DNA of 64,000 nucleotides from Chryseobacterium sp. JV274 (GTDB lineage Bacteria > Bacteroidota > Bacteroidia > Flavobacteriales > Weeksellaceae). The position numbers and the translations under genes are program-made. A model generated the notes under the pieces. The model did no database searches and was not told the DNA's origin. It was given only the letters and a program-made list of their open reading frames with translations. The first letter of the stretch is position 1, and every line of letters starts with the position of its first letter. The stretch is taken from contig NZ_LR824569.1 of the NCBI RefSeq assembly GCF_903969135.1, positions 2,480,001 to 2,544,000 of the forward strand, written 5' to 3'. Below, piece after piece: positions 51,915 through 62,281 of the stretch.

Positions 51915-53162
51915 ATGTCAACAGCAGAACAAACAAAAAACTCACAGTATTTTATTGACCTTGAAGACAAACATGGAGCACACAATTACCACCCGCTTCC
52001 AGTAGTTCTGGATCGTGGAGAAGGTGTTTTCGTTTGGGATGTAGAAGGCAAAAGGTATTATGATTTTCTTTCAGCATATTCTGCTGTGAACCAGGGGCAT
52101 TCTCACCCTAAAATTGTAGAAGCATTGGTAGAGCAGGCAAAAAAACTGGCTCTAACATCAAGAGCATTCTACAACTCTAAATTGGGAGAATACGAACAAA
52201 AAATCACGACTCTTTTCGGATTTGATAAAGTTTTACCAATGAATTCCGGAGCTGAAGCTGTGGAAACCGCAGTAAAGCTAGCAAGAAAATGGAGTTATGA
52301 AGTAAAAGGGATTTCGGAAAACGCAGCAAAAATAATCGTTTGCGAAAATAATTTCCACGGAAGAACGACAACTATCGTTTCTTTCTCTAATGATCCGGAT
52401 GCTAACCAGAACTACGGACCTTTTACACCAGGATTTATCAAAATTCCTTACAATGATATTGCCGCCTTAGAAGAAGTTTTGAGCAGAGAAGCAGATAATA
52501 TTGCTGCATTCCTTGTAGAACCTATTCAGGGAGAAGCTGGAGTATATGTTCCGGATGACAACTTCCTTAAAAATGCTTCTGAACTATGTAAAAAATACAA
52601 CGTTCTTTTCATTGCAGATGAAGTTCAGACGGGTATCGCAAGAACAGGAAAACTGATTGCATGCCATCACGAGGATGTACAGCCGGATATCTTAATTTTA
52701 GGAAAAGCACTTTCCGGAGGAATGTACCCAGTATCCGCTGTTTTAGCAAATGACAGCATCATGAATGTCATTAAGCCCGGACAACATGGTTCTACATTCG
52801 GAGGAAACCCGATTGCCTGTGCGGTAGCCGTAGCAGCATTGGATGTAGTAGCAGATGAAAAATTGTCTGAAAGAGCTGAAGAACTTGGCCAACTGTTCAG
52901 ATCTGAAATTGAAAAATTGATCGAAAAGTCAGATCTTATTACCAAAGTAAGAGGAAAAGGACTTTTAAATGCTATCCTGATCAACGACACCCCTGACAGT
53001 TCTACTGCATGGAACCTTTGCCTGCAACTAAAAGAAAACGGATTACTGGCAAAGCCTACCCATGGTAATATCATCAGATTGGCACCACCATTGGTAATTA
53101 CTGAAGAGCAATTACTAGATTGTGTAAAGATTATTGAAAAGACTATTCTCGAGTATAAATAA
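51915..53162 (+). CDS. rocD: Ornithine aminotransferase
   Basis: The enzyme moves the delta-amino group of ornithine to 2-oxoglutarate, giving glutamate semialdehyde. The 415-residue class III PLP protein has [48 protein letters not shown], and [35 protein letters not shown] carries the PLP lysine, and [13 protein letters not shown] follows. Its stop is immediately followed by the ATG of a glycosyltransferase with no gap. Although the two are unrelated in function, the surface-glycan cluster may share its transcript. Confidence 0.95.
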   Translation: MSTAEQTKNSQYFIDLEDKHGAHNYHPLPVVLDRGEGVFVWDVEGKRYYDFLSAYSAVNQGHSHPKIVEALVEQAKKLALTSRAFYNSKLGEYEQKITTLFGFDKVLPMNSGAEAVETAVKLARKWSYEVKGISENAAKIIVCENNFHGRTTTIVSFSNDPDANQNYGPFTPGFIKIPYNDIAALEEVLSREADNIAAFLVEPIQGEAGVYVPDDNFLKNASELCKKYNVLFIADEVQTGIARTGKLIACHHEDVQPDILILGKALSGGMYPVSAVLANDSIMNVIKPGQHGSTFGGNPIACAVAVAALDVVADEKLSERAEELGQLFRSEIEKLIEKSDLITKVRGKGLLNAILINDTPDSSTAWNLCLQLKENGLLAKPTHGNIIRLAPPLVITEEQLLDCVKIIEKTILEYK

Positions 53163-53945
53163 ATGGCTCTTTCCCTTGCAATCATCACTTATAATGAAGA
53201 AGAAAACATCGTAAGACTTTTAGATTCATTAGTAGATATAGCTGATGAGATTATCATTGTCGATAGCTTTTCAACAGATAAGACAAAAGAAATCTGCACT
53301 CAAAAATATCAACAGGTACAATTCTTTGAGAAAAAATTTAACGGGTATGGTGAACAAAAAAACCATGCCCTTAATTTATGTTCTCATGAATGGGTTCTGT
53401 TTCTGGATGCTGATGAAGTTCCTGATGAAAATCTGAAAAGATCCATACAGAGAATCGTTTCTTCAGCAAGTACAGAATTCAATGTGTATAAGGCCAGATT
53501 TAATAATCATCTAGGCCCCCACCTGATCAAACACGGTGGTTGGGGAAATGTATGCCGTGAAAGGCTTTTCAAAAAAGAATATGCCGCGTATTCACATGAC
53601 AAGGTTCATGAATTTTTGATTACCTATGAAAAAGTGGGGTTATTGGACGGAAGGCTGAATCATTATACTTACAAAAGTATTCACCATCATGTCTCAAAAA
53701 TCAATAAATATTCCGATATGATGGCGGAGAAAATGTTTGAAAGAGGAAAAAAAATCAATAGATTTAAAATCATTGTAAGTCCTGTTTTTGAATTTATCAA
53801 GGTATTTATTTTCAAATTGGGGTTTCTGGACGGATTCCCTGGATATTATATTGCCAAAACAATGTCCTATTACACCTTTTTGAAATATATTAAATTGCGC
53901 GAAAAAGTAAGACTACTGGAAATTGAAAAAAACACGGTAAAATAG
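53163..53945 (+). CDS. Family 2 glycosyltransferase (WaaE/KdtX-like)
   Basis: A 260-residue GT-A enzyme. The N-terminus is LSLAIITYNEEENIVRLLDSL, the donor site has IIVDSFSTDKTKE, and DADE (residues 82-85) is the metal motif. The C-terminal region with HHHVSKINKYSDMMAEKM resembles WaaE/KdtX-type LPS core beta-glucosyltransferases. It starts directly after rocD, and 1 base separates it from the deacetylase gene. It is closely similar to the third gene of the cluster at 54767. Confidence 0.9.
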   Translation: MALSLAIITYNEEENIVRLLDSLVDIADEIIIVDSFSTDKTKEICTQKYQQVQFFEKKFNGYGEQKNHALNLCSHEWVLFLDADEVPDENLKRSIQRIVSSASTEFNVYKARFNNHLGPHLIKHGGWGNVCRERLFKKEYAAYSHDKVHEFLITYEKVGLLDGRLNHYTYKSIHHHVSKINKYSDMMAEKMFERGKKINRFKIIVSPVFEFIKVFIFKLGFLDGFPGYYIAKTMSYYTFLKYIKLREKVRLLEIEKNTVK

Positions 53946-53946
53946 C

Positions 53947-54711
53947 ATGATCTTTTATCTTATTCCTGTTTTGTTGGCGGTATTTATCGTCATATATTTT
54001 CGTCTGTATCTCTTTACCTTCCCACACAACAGACTGATCATCCTCATGTACCATCAGGTTGAAAAAGAAAGTCATGAAGACCTTACGGTAAGTTTAGAAA
54101 ACCTTGAACAACAGTTTTCATATCTAAGCCATAAAAAATATACTTCAAAGTTTTTTTCAGAACTCAGTGTTTCTGCGAAAAAAAATATTGTTATCACCTT
54201 TGATGACGGTTACAGAAACAATTTTGAATATCTGCCATCTTTACTGGAAAAATATAATCTCAAAGCAACCATTTTTATTCCCACAGGATTTATCGAAAAA
54301 GGATATCAAAATTATCCGATGATGACCTTTGATGAGATCAGAAGTCTGGATAAAAAATATTTTGAGATTGCTCTTCACAGCCATGCCCATGAAAATCTGA
54401 AAAACATGTCTTTAGATCTTATAGAAAAAGATCTAGAAAAGAATATGCAAATTCTCGATGCCCAAAAGATACCGTATTCAAAGGTTTTAGCGTACCCTTA
54501 TGGAAAATATCCTAATCAAAAAGAGGAAAAATCTGCTTTTTTTTCTATTTTGAAAAAAATAGGAATTGATTTTGCAGTAAGAATTGGAAATAGAGTTAAT
54601 TACTACCCAACACAGCACCCATACGAACTGTGTAGAGTTGATATAAAAGGCAAAGATTCGATCATAAAGTTCAAATTAAAACTTATCTTTGGAAGATTAA
54701 AACTATTTTAA
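53947..54711 (+). CDS. Polysaccharide deacetylase (NodB/CE4 family), membrane-anchored
   Basis: CE4 enzymes remove N- or O-acetyl groups from polysaccharide. The 254-residue product has an N-terminal membrane helix (about 5-22) and the NodB domain. Motif 1 is TFDDG (84-88, the catalytic base and metal Asp), and motif 2 is HSHAH (144-148, zinc ligands). A short C-terminal tail follows after VLAYPYGKYPNQKEE. A role in trimming a surface glycan fits the surrounding glycosyltransferases. Confidence 0.9.
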   Translation: MIFYLIPVLLAVFIVIYFRLYLFTFPHNRLIILMYHQVEKESHEDLTVSLENLEQQFSYLSHKKYTSKFFSELSVSAKKNIVITFDDGYRNNFEYLPSLLEKYNLKATIFIPTGFIEKGYQNYPMMTFDEIRSLDKKYFEIALHSHAHENLKNMSLDLIEKDLEKNMQILDAQKIPYSKVLAYPYGKYPNQKEEKSAFFSILKKIGIDFAVRIGNRVNYYPTQHPYELCRVDIKGKDSIIKFKLKLIFGRLKLF

Positions 54712-54724
54712 AAAACAATTTTAA

Positions 54725-54746
54725 AGGAGTATTTTGATGTACTCCT
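54725..54746 (+). promoter_or_regulatory. Hairpin between the deacetylase and the next glycosyltransferase
   Basis: A 7-bp perfect stem (AGGAGTA 54725-54731, TACTCCT 54740-54746) with 8-base loop, no T-run. It overlaps the longest possible N-terminus of the next gene. It might be an mRNA processing or attenuation site. Confidence 0.35.
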
Positions 54747-54766
54747 CTATCAAACAAATCGTTGTG

Positions 54767-55513
54767 ATGAATATAAGTGGTTTAATCATAACATATAATG
54801 AAGAAAAAAATATACAGGCTGTCCTTGAGTCTTTTGATTTCTGTAATGAAATAGTAGTGATAGACTCATTTAGCACGGATAAAACTGTAGAAATTGCAAA
54901 GAAATTCCCTAATGTAAAAGTGGTTCAAAATACATTTGAAGACTTTACAAAGCAAAGAAATTTGGCTCTGGATTCTGCAAAAAATGACTGGGTTCTATTT
55001 TTGGACGGTGATGAAAGGCTTACACCAGCCCTGAAGCAGGAAATTATAGGTGAGCTGAATAAACCCGGGCAAAAAGATGCCTATTATTTTTACAGGAAAT
55101 TCTTTTTTGCTCAGAAACCGATTCATTTTTCAGGAACACAGTCTGATAAAAATTTCAGGCTTTTCAGAAAATCGAAGGCCAGATACATGGCAGGGAAAAA
55201 GGTACACGAAACTCTGGAAGTCAACGGAACCATTGGGATTTTAAAAAATAAATTACTACATTACTCCGTTTCAGATTATGAATCTTATAGAAAAAAAATG
55301 ATTCATTACGGAGTTTTAAAGGGGAAAGAACTGGCTGCAAAAGGGAAAAAGTACAATGTTTTAGTGCAATATCTTAAAACAGCTTTTAAATTCTTTAAAG
55401 CCTACATAATGAGATTAGGTATTTTAGACGGAAAAGAAGGGTATCAGTTATCTTACCTGCAATCTTTAAGCGTTTTCAAAACCTATGAATCATTAAAAAA
55501 AGAGCAAAATTAG
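54767..55513 (+). CDS. Family 2 glycosyltransferase (WaaE/KdtX-like)
   Basis: The 248-residue enzyme starts MNISGLIITYNEEKNIQAVLESF, with VVIDSFSTDKT and DGDE (residues 80-83). It resembles the gene at 53163 throughout and should have a related LPS-core activity. The open frame starts at 54734, but the extra 11 residues are unlike the family and include a hairpin, so MNISGL was chosen. Confidence 0.88.
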   Translation: MNISGLIITYNEEKNIQAVLESFDFCNEIVVIDSFSTDKTVEIAKKFPNVKVVQNTFEDFTKQRNLALDSAKNDWVLFLDGDERLTPALKQEIIGELNKPGQKDAYYFYRKFFFAQKPIHFSGTQSDKNFRLFRKSKARYMAGKKVHETLEVNGTIGILKNKLLHYSVSDYESYRKKMIHYGVLKGKELAAKGKKYNVLVQYLKTAFKFFKAYIMRLGILDGKEGYQLSYLQSLSVFKTYESLKKEQN

Positions 55514-55517
55514 TTGA

Positions 55518-56504
55518 ATGAAGATTTGTATCATTAGTTATGATTTTTGGGATTATGATAAGTATATTGTTGAAACATTATGCAAACGGGGTATTGATGC
55601 CCATCATATAAAGATCAGTACCGTTACTCATTCCAATTTCAATGAAAGAGCTGTAAATGCTTTAAGCAAAACCTTTTTAAACAAAAATCTTAAGACTGAA
55701 AAAAGACAGAAATATGTTCTGGATGCCTTGGAAAAATTAGGACATCAGGATCAGATATTAGTGATGAACCCTGATACATTTGATCTTTCAACCCTTGAAA
55801 AAATCCGAAAATATACAGACCGCCTCGTTACCTATCTTTATGACAACCTTGAAAGAGTTCCTGTAGAAGACAAACTCTACCTTTTTGACAAAGTATTTTC
55901 CTTTGACTATATAGATGTTAAAAAGCATGGATTTGAAAAACTAACGAATTATATTTATCTGCCCCACTGCGCAAAAGAAATCCAGCAGCCTGAAATGGAT
56001 CTTTTCTATATCACCTCTTATGATAACAGAAGGGTTTCGCTGATAAAATTACTGGCTAAAAAGTTGATTGAGCAGGGTCTGAAATTCCAGATTATGATTA
56101 TCGGGAAAAAATCATGGAAACATCAGCTGACGAATATTTTCATGACGGTACCTAAAAACCTCTTTCTGATTTTCAGCATCAAAAAGATTCCTCATAATGA
56201 TCTTCCTAAGTATTATAAAAATTCAAAAGTGTTGCTTGACCTGATGCGTGAAGGTCAATATGGGCTTAGTTTCAGAGTTTTTGAAGCGATGTCTCTGGAG
56301 AAGAAAATCATTACTGATAATGAAGTCATTAAAACCTATGATTTTTACAATCCCAATAATATTTTGATTTTAAACAAAAATATTAGTAATCTTGACAAAT
56401 CTTTTTTTGAAACACCTTACGAAAAAATTCCTGAGGAAATCTATCACAGATATACTTTGGATAGTTGGGTAAACAAAGTTTTTGAACTTGATACTAAAAA
56501 CTAG
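55518..56504 (+). CDS. Glycosyltransferase-like protein (GT-B type)
   Basis: A 328-residue protein with GT-B characteristics. The N-terminal half has KICIISYDFWDYDKYIVETLCKRGIDAH and the C-terminal half has KYYKNSKVLLDLMREGQYGLSFRVFEAMSLEKKIIT, which matches the donor-binding E-x7-E-like region of CgeB/DUF3880-type transferases. I do not know the substrate. It follows the glycosyltransferase by 4 bases. It is cytoplasmic, with no signal peptide. Confidence 0.78.
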   Translation: MKICIISYDFWDYDKYIVETLCKRGIDAHHIKISTVTHSNFNERAVNALSKTFLNKNLKTEKRQKYVLDALEKLGHQDQILVMNPDTFDLSTLEKIRKYTDRLVTYLYDNLERVPVEDKLYLFDKVFSFDYIDVKKHGFEKLTNYIYLPHCAKEIQQPEMDLFYITSYDNRRVSLIKLLAKKLIEQGLKFQIMIIGKKSWKHQLTNIFMTVPKNLFLIFSIKKIPHNDLPKYYKNSKVLLDLMREGQYGLSFRVFEAMSLEKKIITDNEVIKTYDFYNPNNILILNKNISNLDKSFFETPYEKIPEEIYHRYTLDSWVNKVFELDTKN

Positions 56505-56507
56505 CAA

Positions 56508-57695
56508 ATGGGAATCTTAAAAAAAATAAAAAAACACTTCGAAAGAAAAGAAAAGCTCAAATATCTTCAATCTAAGGATATAGTCAATATCAATCTGTTT
56601 GACGATTCCAAAAAAACAATTCTGTTTGCTTCAAGAGATTTTCCTGCCCATGATAAAGAATCCGGGGCTAACAGACTGAAAGAACTCATATTAATCTACA
56701 AAGAATTAGGATACAACTGCATTTTATTTGCTCCTCATATTTTTGAAGACGATTCATATGTAAAGTTTTATCAGCAGCATGATGTTATCGTGTATATAGA
56801 GAACAATAAATATAAGAATATCTATGATTTCCTGTCTTCCTTTAAAAAGGTAGATTATATTTGGTTTAATGGGCCCCTTGCCCTGAATCTGTTTTACAAA
56901 AAAATGAAGGCTCTTCTCCCTTCTACCCGATTCATTTATGATATGGTGGATATTCATTTTTTAAGGTTTAAAAGAGCGATTGAACTGGAACCAACCCGTA
57001 TTTCTTTAAAGAAAAATTACAAGCATTTCTTCCGCCTGGAAACGGTTGTTGCACCACAGCTGGACTACATTATTGCCATCTCGGATAAAGAGAAAGAGAT
57101 TATGAGCCAGTACGCGGATAAAAATAAGATCATTACCATATCGAACATTCACTATCCTAAAATTGATATTTCAGAAAGGAAGAACTTTAGTGAAAGTAAA
57201 GGAATCACCTTCATCGGGTCTATCCATGAACCGAATATTGATGCGGTAAAGTTCCTTTATGAAAAAATAATGCCCATTGTCTGGAAAACAAATCCTGAAC
57301 TGGAAGTAAGTATCATTGGAAATGTTTCCGAAAAATTGGACCTTAAACTATATCCTAAGTTTAAATTTTTAGGGTTTGTAGAAAGCATTGAAGAGCATTT
57401 CATGAATTCTAAAATCATGGTGGCTCCTTTACGGTTTGGGGCTGGGGTAAAAGGAAAAATAGGGCAAGCCTTTGAATACTTTTTCCCGGTGGTTACCACA
57501 GACATTGGTGCTGAAGGGATGAAGCTTACAGATAAAAAAAATGTATTGATTGCCAATGACGAAAACAGTTTTGCAGAAGCAATCATTCAGCTGAATATTA
57601 ATGAAGAACTTTGGAATACATTAAGCCAACATTCTGTGGACAGTCTGAGAGCATTTTCACCGGAAGAAGTAAAAGAAAAACTTAAAACATTATAA
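56508..57695 (+). CDS. Family 4-like glycosyltransferase
   Basis: The 395-residue GT-B enzyme has the N-terminal TILFASRDFPAHDKESGANRLKEL and ITFIGSIHEPNIDAVKFLYEKIMP at the start of the C-terminal domain. MVAPLRFGAGVKGKIGQAFEYFFPVVTTDIGAEGM is the donor-binding loop, with the Glu conserved in GT4 (E in GQAFE). It starts 3 bases after the previous gene and 3 bases before the next. The sugar specificity is unknown. Confidence 0.87.
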   Translation: MGILKKIKKHFERKEKLKYLQSKDIVNINLFDDSKKTILFASRDFPAHDKESGANRLKELILIYKELGYNCILFAPHIFEDDSYVKFYQQHDVIVYIENNKYKNIYDFLSSFKKVDYIWFNGPLALNLFYKKMKALLPSTRFIYDMVDIHFLRFKRAIELEPTRISLKKNYKHFFRLETVVAPQLDYIIAISDKEKEIMSQYADKNKIITISNIHYPKIDISERKNFSESKGITFIGSIHEPNIDAVKFLYEKIMPIVWKTNPELEVSIIGNVSEKLDLKLYPKFKFLGFVESIEEHFMNSKIMVAPLRFGAGVKGKIGQAFEYFFPVVTTDIGAEGMKLTDKKNVLIANDENSFAEAIIQLNINEELWNTLSQHSVDSLRAFSPEEVKEKLKTL

Positions 57696-57698
57696 TCC

Positions 57699-58934
57699 AT
57701 GTCATTAAGTGTAAATTACCATGGTTTTTTTGACGGAAATTTTGGAATTTCTGAAGCAACCAGACTGAATGCCTTAGCATTGGAAACAATCGGTATCAAA
57801 GTAAACCGGATTAATTATTCCAGCGAAACTTTTGAGAGAATTGATACAGGTTCCGAAACATCATCTTCGATTAATGTTTTCCACATTAACATCAATTTTA
57901 TTAACAATTTTTTCTCTAAGAATCAGGATCTGAATCTTAAGGATCATTATAACATTATTTACTGGGCCTGGGAATTTCCCGAAGTTTCCGATAAAGTTGT
58001 CGAAATATTAAATGTTTTTGATGAGCTTTGGGTTCCAAGTGATTTCTGTGTCAATATATTCACAAAATATACGGGAATTCCGGTCATCAGATTTTCTCAC
58101 CCGATTCAAAAGATGGCAGAATCTAAGGATTTTGAACTGGGCCAGTATACTATTTCTTCAGATTCAAAGATCTATCTTACGATTTTTGACTCTTTGAGTA
58201 CGACCATCAGAAAAAACCCGGAAGCGACACTTGAAGCTTTCACAACGGTTTTCAAAGAGGATAAAAATAGTGTTCTTATTGTAAAAACACACAATCTTGA
58301 AAGAAGCAAAGATGCTCAGAAAGCTTTGGAAGCCTACAATAATATCCCGAACGTGGTTATCATTAATGAACATTTTTCAAAGGAAAAGCTGCATTCTCTG
58401 ATTCAGCAGTCTGATGTTTTGATTTCTCTTCATGGTTCGGAAGGTTTTGGGCTTACAATGGCAGAAGCCATGGCTTATGGAAAAATTGTAGTCGGAACCG
58501 GTTATTCCGGAAACCTTGATTTCATGAATGTAAATAACAGTTTTCTCATTCAGTATGATTTCATCAAAACCTCCAATACAAAAGGATTGATCGACGAAGG
58601 TTTAACACTTGCTAAACCAAGTCTGAAAGATGCTGTTGAAAAACTCCAATACATCAAAAACAATTTTGATAGTCTGACCTCAATGAGAGAAAAGGCAAAA
58701 TCACAAATCGCTGAGAATTTTTCTATCCAGTCTATCGGGGATTTATTCAAAATAAGACTGGGTTCCATTGATGGTTTTGGTAAAAAAGAAAGCAGCGGAG
58801 GCAGTGATGTAAATAATGTTTTCTATTTGAGCGAAATTGAAAGATTAAACACCAGAGTCAATTATCTTGAACGTACTCTTTATAATAAAATAAGAAAAAA
58901 AGTAAACGCGTTTTTTAAAAAAGGCAGAAAATAA
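57699..58934 (+). CDS. Family 4 glycosyltransferase with C-terminal coiled coil
   Basis: The 411-residue protein is a GT-B enzyme. NYHGFFDGNFGISEATRLNALALE is near the N-terminus, IYLTIFDSLSTTIRKNPEATLEAF marks the C-terminal domain, and ISLHGSEGFGLTMAEAMAYGKIVVGTGYSG is the donor site (EGFGLTMAEAM). About 50 charged C-terminal residues (EIERLNTRVNYLERTLYNKIRKKV) should form a coiled coil and may bind the membrane or a partner. Confidence 0.88.
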   Translation: MSLSVNYHGFFDGNFGISEATRLNALALETIGIKVNRINYSSETFERIDTGSETSSSINVFHININFINNFFSKNQDLNLKDHYNIIYWAWEFPEVSDKVVEILNVFDELWVPSDFCVNIFTKYTGIPVIRFSHPIQKMAESKDFELGQYTISSDSKIYLTIFDSLSTTIRKNPEATLEAFTTVFKEDKNSVLIVKTHNLERSKDAQKALEAYNNIPNVVIINEHFSKEKLHSLIQQSDVLISLHGSEGFGLTMAEAMAYGKIVVGTGYSGNLDFMNVNNSFLIQYDFIKTSNTKGLIDEGLTLAKPSLKDAVEKLQYIKNNFDSLTSMREKAKSQIAENFSIQSIGDLFKIRLGSIDGFGKKESSGGSDVNNVFYLSEIERLNTRVNYLERTLYNKIRKKVNAFFKKGRK

Positions 58935-59004
58935 TTTTATTTGGTTAATTTTCCGGGCCGTCATCCAATGGACAGGTCTATAGATTAATAATGAAATAAT
59001 AATC

Positions 59005-60261
59005 ATGTTTCATATGAAAGACAAAATTGCAATAGTAGTCCAAAGATATGGATTGGAGATCAACGGAGGCGCAGAGCTTCACGCAAGATTACTAGCTGAA
59101 AAATTATCTGCCATCTATGATATTGAAATTATTACAACCTGTGCTATAGAATTCGAACGTTGGGATAATCATTATCCGGAAGGAATTGAAATCATCAACG
59201 ACATTAAAGTAAGAAGATTTAAAACTTTAAAAAAAGACTTAAAAAAATTCAACGAGCTAAGTAAAATAGCTCGTAACTTATATAAGTATTATAGCAGAAA
59301 GCTAAGTGTTCTAAACTTCCCTTATTTGCTTTATAAGAGATTTAAATACAACAAAAAAGATTTTAATTTCAATGAATGGTTAGAAGTACAGGGACCCTAT
59401 TCCAATGATTTAATTCAATTTATAAAAGACAAAAAAGAAAATTATAAGGCTTTTATTTTCTTCACCTATTTATACCACCCTACCAATATAGGTATAAGAG
59501 AAGTTGCTGATAAAAGCATTCTCATTCCTACGGCACACGATGAGCCTCAGTTTTATCTTGATGGCTATTCTCAATTGTTTTCTCTTCCAGAATTCATCAT
59601 GTATAATACTCAGATTGAAAAGGATTTTGTGGAGAAAGTTTACCCTCAGGCCCAAAAATTAAAATCTGAAATTGCAGGAATTGGTTTCGATGATTATGAC
59701 GTTACATCAGGCACATTACCGCAGGATCTTTATCAGAACAAATATTTCATTTATATTGGAAGAATTGTTGAAGACAAAGGCTGTGTCATGATGATTGAAT
59801 ATTTTAAAGATTTTAAAGAAAAAAAACCTGAATATCGCGATATAAAGTTAGTTTTGGTAGGTAAAAATTCTCTTGATGAAAAAATAACTCAGGGAGATGA
59901 TATTATCCTGACAGGATTTGTAGATCATGAGCTTAAAAATGCGTTGCTGGCAAATGCAAGTGCACTTATAATGCCTTCGTTTTATGAAAGTCTGTCATTA
60001 ATTACATTAGAAGCCATGTTACTGAAAGTTCCTGTCATTGTAAACAAAAACTGTGAAGTACTGTATTCGCATATTGAAAAGAGTGAAACCGGGAAAAGCT
60101 TCACAGACAGTAATGAATTTTCCGAGGCTCTGACTTTTTACTTACAGCAAACACAGGAAAATCTGATTTCAGAGGGTAATAAAGCAAAAGATTACGTCTT
60201 GAAAAACTATTCATGGGACACTATTATCAATAAATTTAATTCAGCCATCAAATCTTTATAA
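59005..60261 (+). CDS. Family 4 glycosyltransferase
   Basis: A 418-residue GT-B enzyme with the N-terminal IAIVVQRYGLEINGGAELHARLLAEKL, the linker IYIGRIVEDKGCVMMIEYFKDF and the donor motif PSFYESLSLITLEAMLLKVPVIVN. The start could be Met at 59005 or the fourth-residue Met (59014). A 70-base gap separates it from the gene before, the largest in this part of the cluster, so there may be a promoter here. Its stop overlaps the next ATG by one base. Confidence 0.9.
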   Translation: MFHMKDKIAIVVQRYGLEINGGAELHARLLAEKLSAIYDIEIITTCAIEFERWDNHYPEGIEIINDIKVRRFKTLKKDLKKFNELSKIARNLYKYYSRKLSVLNFPYLLYKRFKYNKKDFNFNEWLEVQGPYSNDLIQFIKDKKENYKAFIFFTYLYHPTNIGIREVADKSILIPTAHDEPQFYLDGYSQLFSLPEFIMYNTQIEKDFVEKVYPQAQKLKSEIAGIGFDDYDVTSGTLPQDLYQNKYFIYIGRIVEDKGCVMMIEYFKDFKEKKPEYRDIKLVLVGKNSLDEKITQGDDIILTGFVDHELKNALLANASALIMPSFYESLSLITLEAMLLKVPVIVNKNCEVLYSHIEKSETGKSFTDSNEFSEALTFYLQQTQENLISEGNKAKDYVLKNYSWDTIINKFNSAIKSL

Positions 60262-61400
60262 TGAAAAGAAAAATTCTATTCTTTTTCCCTGAAAATCCTT
60301 TTTCAAACAGGGCCGGAAATACCACAAGAGCAAAAACGACTCTTACTGTTTTAAAAAATCTGGGTTATAGTATTGATCTGGTGGGGGCTGCTGAGATTTA
60401 TAAGGGACAAAACGACACTACGGAAATTGATAAAAGTATTGTTGACAATCTGTTCTTAATCAATCAGAAACCACCGAAAATAAAAACGTCATCAGATTAC
60501 TGGAAATACAAAATATCAAAATTTTCTAAAAAATCTAATGAGTATAACCACTTATTGACAGATTTTGCAAAGAAAGAATTTACGAATATCTTCAATAAAG
60601 AAAAATATAATGCCATCGTCATCAATTATGAGTTCTGGGCCGGATTAATTGATAATGAGTCTATGAAAGATACTTTAAAAATCATTGACACTCATGATTG
60701 GATTACACTCAATGAATTCTACAAAAACAAATCATTAGATATTGGAAAGCGCTTGAATGAGGAGATAAATAACCTTTCAAAATTTGATAAGGTGATCACC
60801 ATATCAGAAGATGAACATCTTGTTTTTAAAAGATTTTTAGGAGAAAAGGTAATCAATATTCCTCCTTCTTTCACCCCTCATTTCGAGAAAAATGACACTG
60901 ATAAAAAGTATGATTTAATTTTTGTGGGGTCTGAAAATATTTTCAATATACAATCAATGCAATGGTTTTTTGATCATGTATATCCATTACTTCCCAAAAA
61001 CATTCATATGGTAATTATTGGAAGGATATGCAAACACTTCCAAGAACGGGAAGGGGTCAAATTGGTAGAATTTGCAGAAAATTTAGAAGAATATTACCAC
61101 CAGTCGAAAATTGCAATTTGCCCGATGCTGGAAGGTACGGGTATCAAAATAAAAGTAATAGAAGCATTATCTTACGGTCTTCCTGTTGTAGGAACTGAAA
61201 GAGCTATTGATGGCTTTCCGTCAAAAATTTCAAATGGCTGCTTAGTAACTGACAATCCGGAATTTTTTAGGGATCAGATAATGTCTTTACTACAAAATGA
61301 ATCTTCTTATCAGGAAATGAAAATACAGGCTGAAGTCTATTTTAAGAATAATTTTTCTGAAGAAAAAGCGATAGAAAAATGGAAAAACATTTTACATTAA
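60261..61400 (+). CDS. Family 4-like glycosyltransferase
   Basis: The 379-residue GT-B enzyme starts MKRKILFFFPENPFSNRAGNTTRAKTTL (the NxAGxxTRA pattern is common in sugar transferases that handle nucleotide donors), has YDLIFVGSENIFNIQSMQWF and CPMLEGTGIKIKVIEALSYGLPVVGTERAIDGFP as donor loop. The start overlaps the stop of the preceding gene by one base, and the stop overlaps the next start (TAATG), so translation is chained. Acceptor unknown. Confidence 0.88.
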   Translation: MKRKILFFFPENPFSNRAGNTTRAKTTLTVLKNLGYSIDLVGAAEIYKGQNDTTEIDKSIVDNLFLINQKPPKIKTSSDYWKYKISKFSKKSNEYNHLLTDFAKKEFTNIFNKEKYNAIVINYEFWAGLIDNESMKDTLKIIDTHDWITLNEFYKNKSLDIGKRLNEEINNLSKFDKVITISEDEHLVFKRFLGEKVINIPPSFTPHFEKNDTDKKYDLIFVGSENIFNIQSMQWFFDHVYPLLPKNIHMVIIGRICKHFQEREGVKLVEFAENLEEYYHQSKIAICPMLEGTGIKIKVIEALSYGLPVVGTERAIDGFPSKISNGCLVTDNPEFFRDQIMSLLQNESSYQEMKIQAEVYFKNNFSEEKAIEKWKNILH

Positions 61401-62281
61401 TGGATGATTTAGCAATTATCATATTGAATTACAATTCTTTTGATGACACCAACAGGGAAGTTAATTCATTATTAAGCGAAGGAATTTCTCAAAAATCTAT
61501 TTATGTAGTAGATAATAATTCAAAAGACAGGAAAGAAATTGAGAAACTGGGATCTCAAAAACACATACACTATATTTTAAGTGATTATAATGGAGGTTAC
61601 GCTTTCGGTAATAATCTGGCCATAAAAAAAGCGATAGAAGACGGTAAGAATTATTTTTTATTATTAAATCCGGACATTGAAATATCACGTAGTACGATCT
61701 GCCAATTATACAAAGATTTAAAAGAGCTTCCAGATATTGGAATAATAGGTCCCCGCATCTGCTACAGAAACATTCGTGACAGAATATTTTCAGACGGCGG
61801 ACTGCTATTCCCTGAAGAGGGGTTTCAGGGTGGACATACCAATTCTGAAAAGGATAAGAATCATGTAAATGCTCCTCATTATAACTACAACATACAATAT
61901 GTAGATGGAAGTGCATTAATGTTCAGAAAGGAAATATTAGATGATGTGGGTTTAATGAATACCCGTTTTTTCATGTATTATGAAGAGTCTGAATGGTGTC
62001 TGCGCCTCCTTAGGAATAACAAATGGAAGATTGCGGTGAATACCCAATGTGAAGCTTTCAACCTTGCCAGTAATAAAGGCAGTTTTTACGAATATTATAT
62101 CACCAGAAACCGAATCTGGATGTGCAGATTATACGATGGAAATATAAAATATGTAACCAAAGAACGATGGAAATTCGCAAGGAAAGCACTTAAAAAAGGA
62201 AAATTTTCTATGGCGAAAGCATACATTAAAGGTATATTAGACGGTCTTTATTCCAATTTAGAGAAAATAAAAAATGAGTAA
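61400..62281 (+). CDS. Family 2 glycosyltransferase (rhamnosyltransferase-like)
   Basis: A 293-residue GT-A enzyme: DDLAIIILNYNSFDDTNREVNSLL, VVDNNSKDR and FLLLNPDIEIS, in which NPD takes the place of DxD. The C-terminal FFMYYEESEWCLRLLRNNK motif is common in rhamnosyl- and related transferases. The open frame reaches 61379, but the extra residues overlap the previous gene, so the ATG at 61400 was chosen (1-base overlap). Confidence 0.9.
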   Translation: MDDLAIIILNYNSFDDTNREVNSLLSEGISQKSIYVVDNNSKDRKEIEKLGSQKHIHYILSDYNGGYAFGNNLAIKKAIEDGKNYFLLLNPDIEISRSTICQLYKDLKELPDIGIIGPRICYRNIRDRIFSDGGLLFPEEGFQGGHTNSEKDKNHVNAPHYNYNIQYVDGSALMFRKEILDDVGLMNTRFFMYYEESEWCLRLLRNNKWKIAVNTQCEAFNLASNKGSFYEYYITRNRIWMCRLYDGNIKYVTKERWKFARKALKKGKFSMAKAYIKGILDGLYSNLEKIKNE

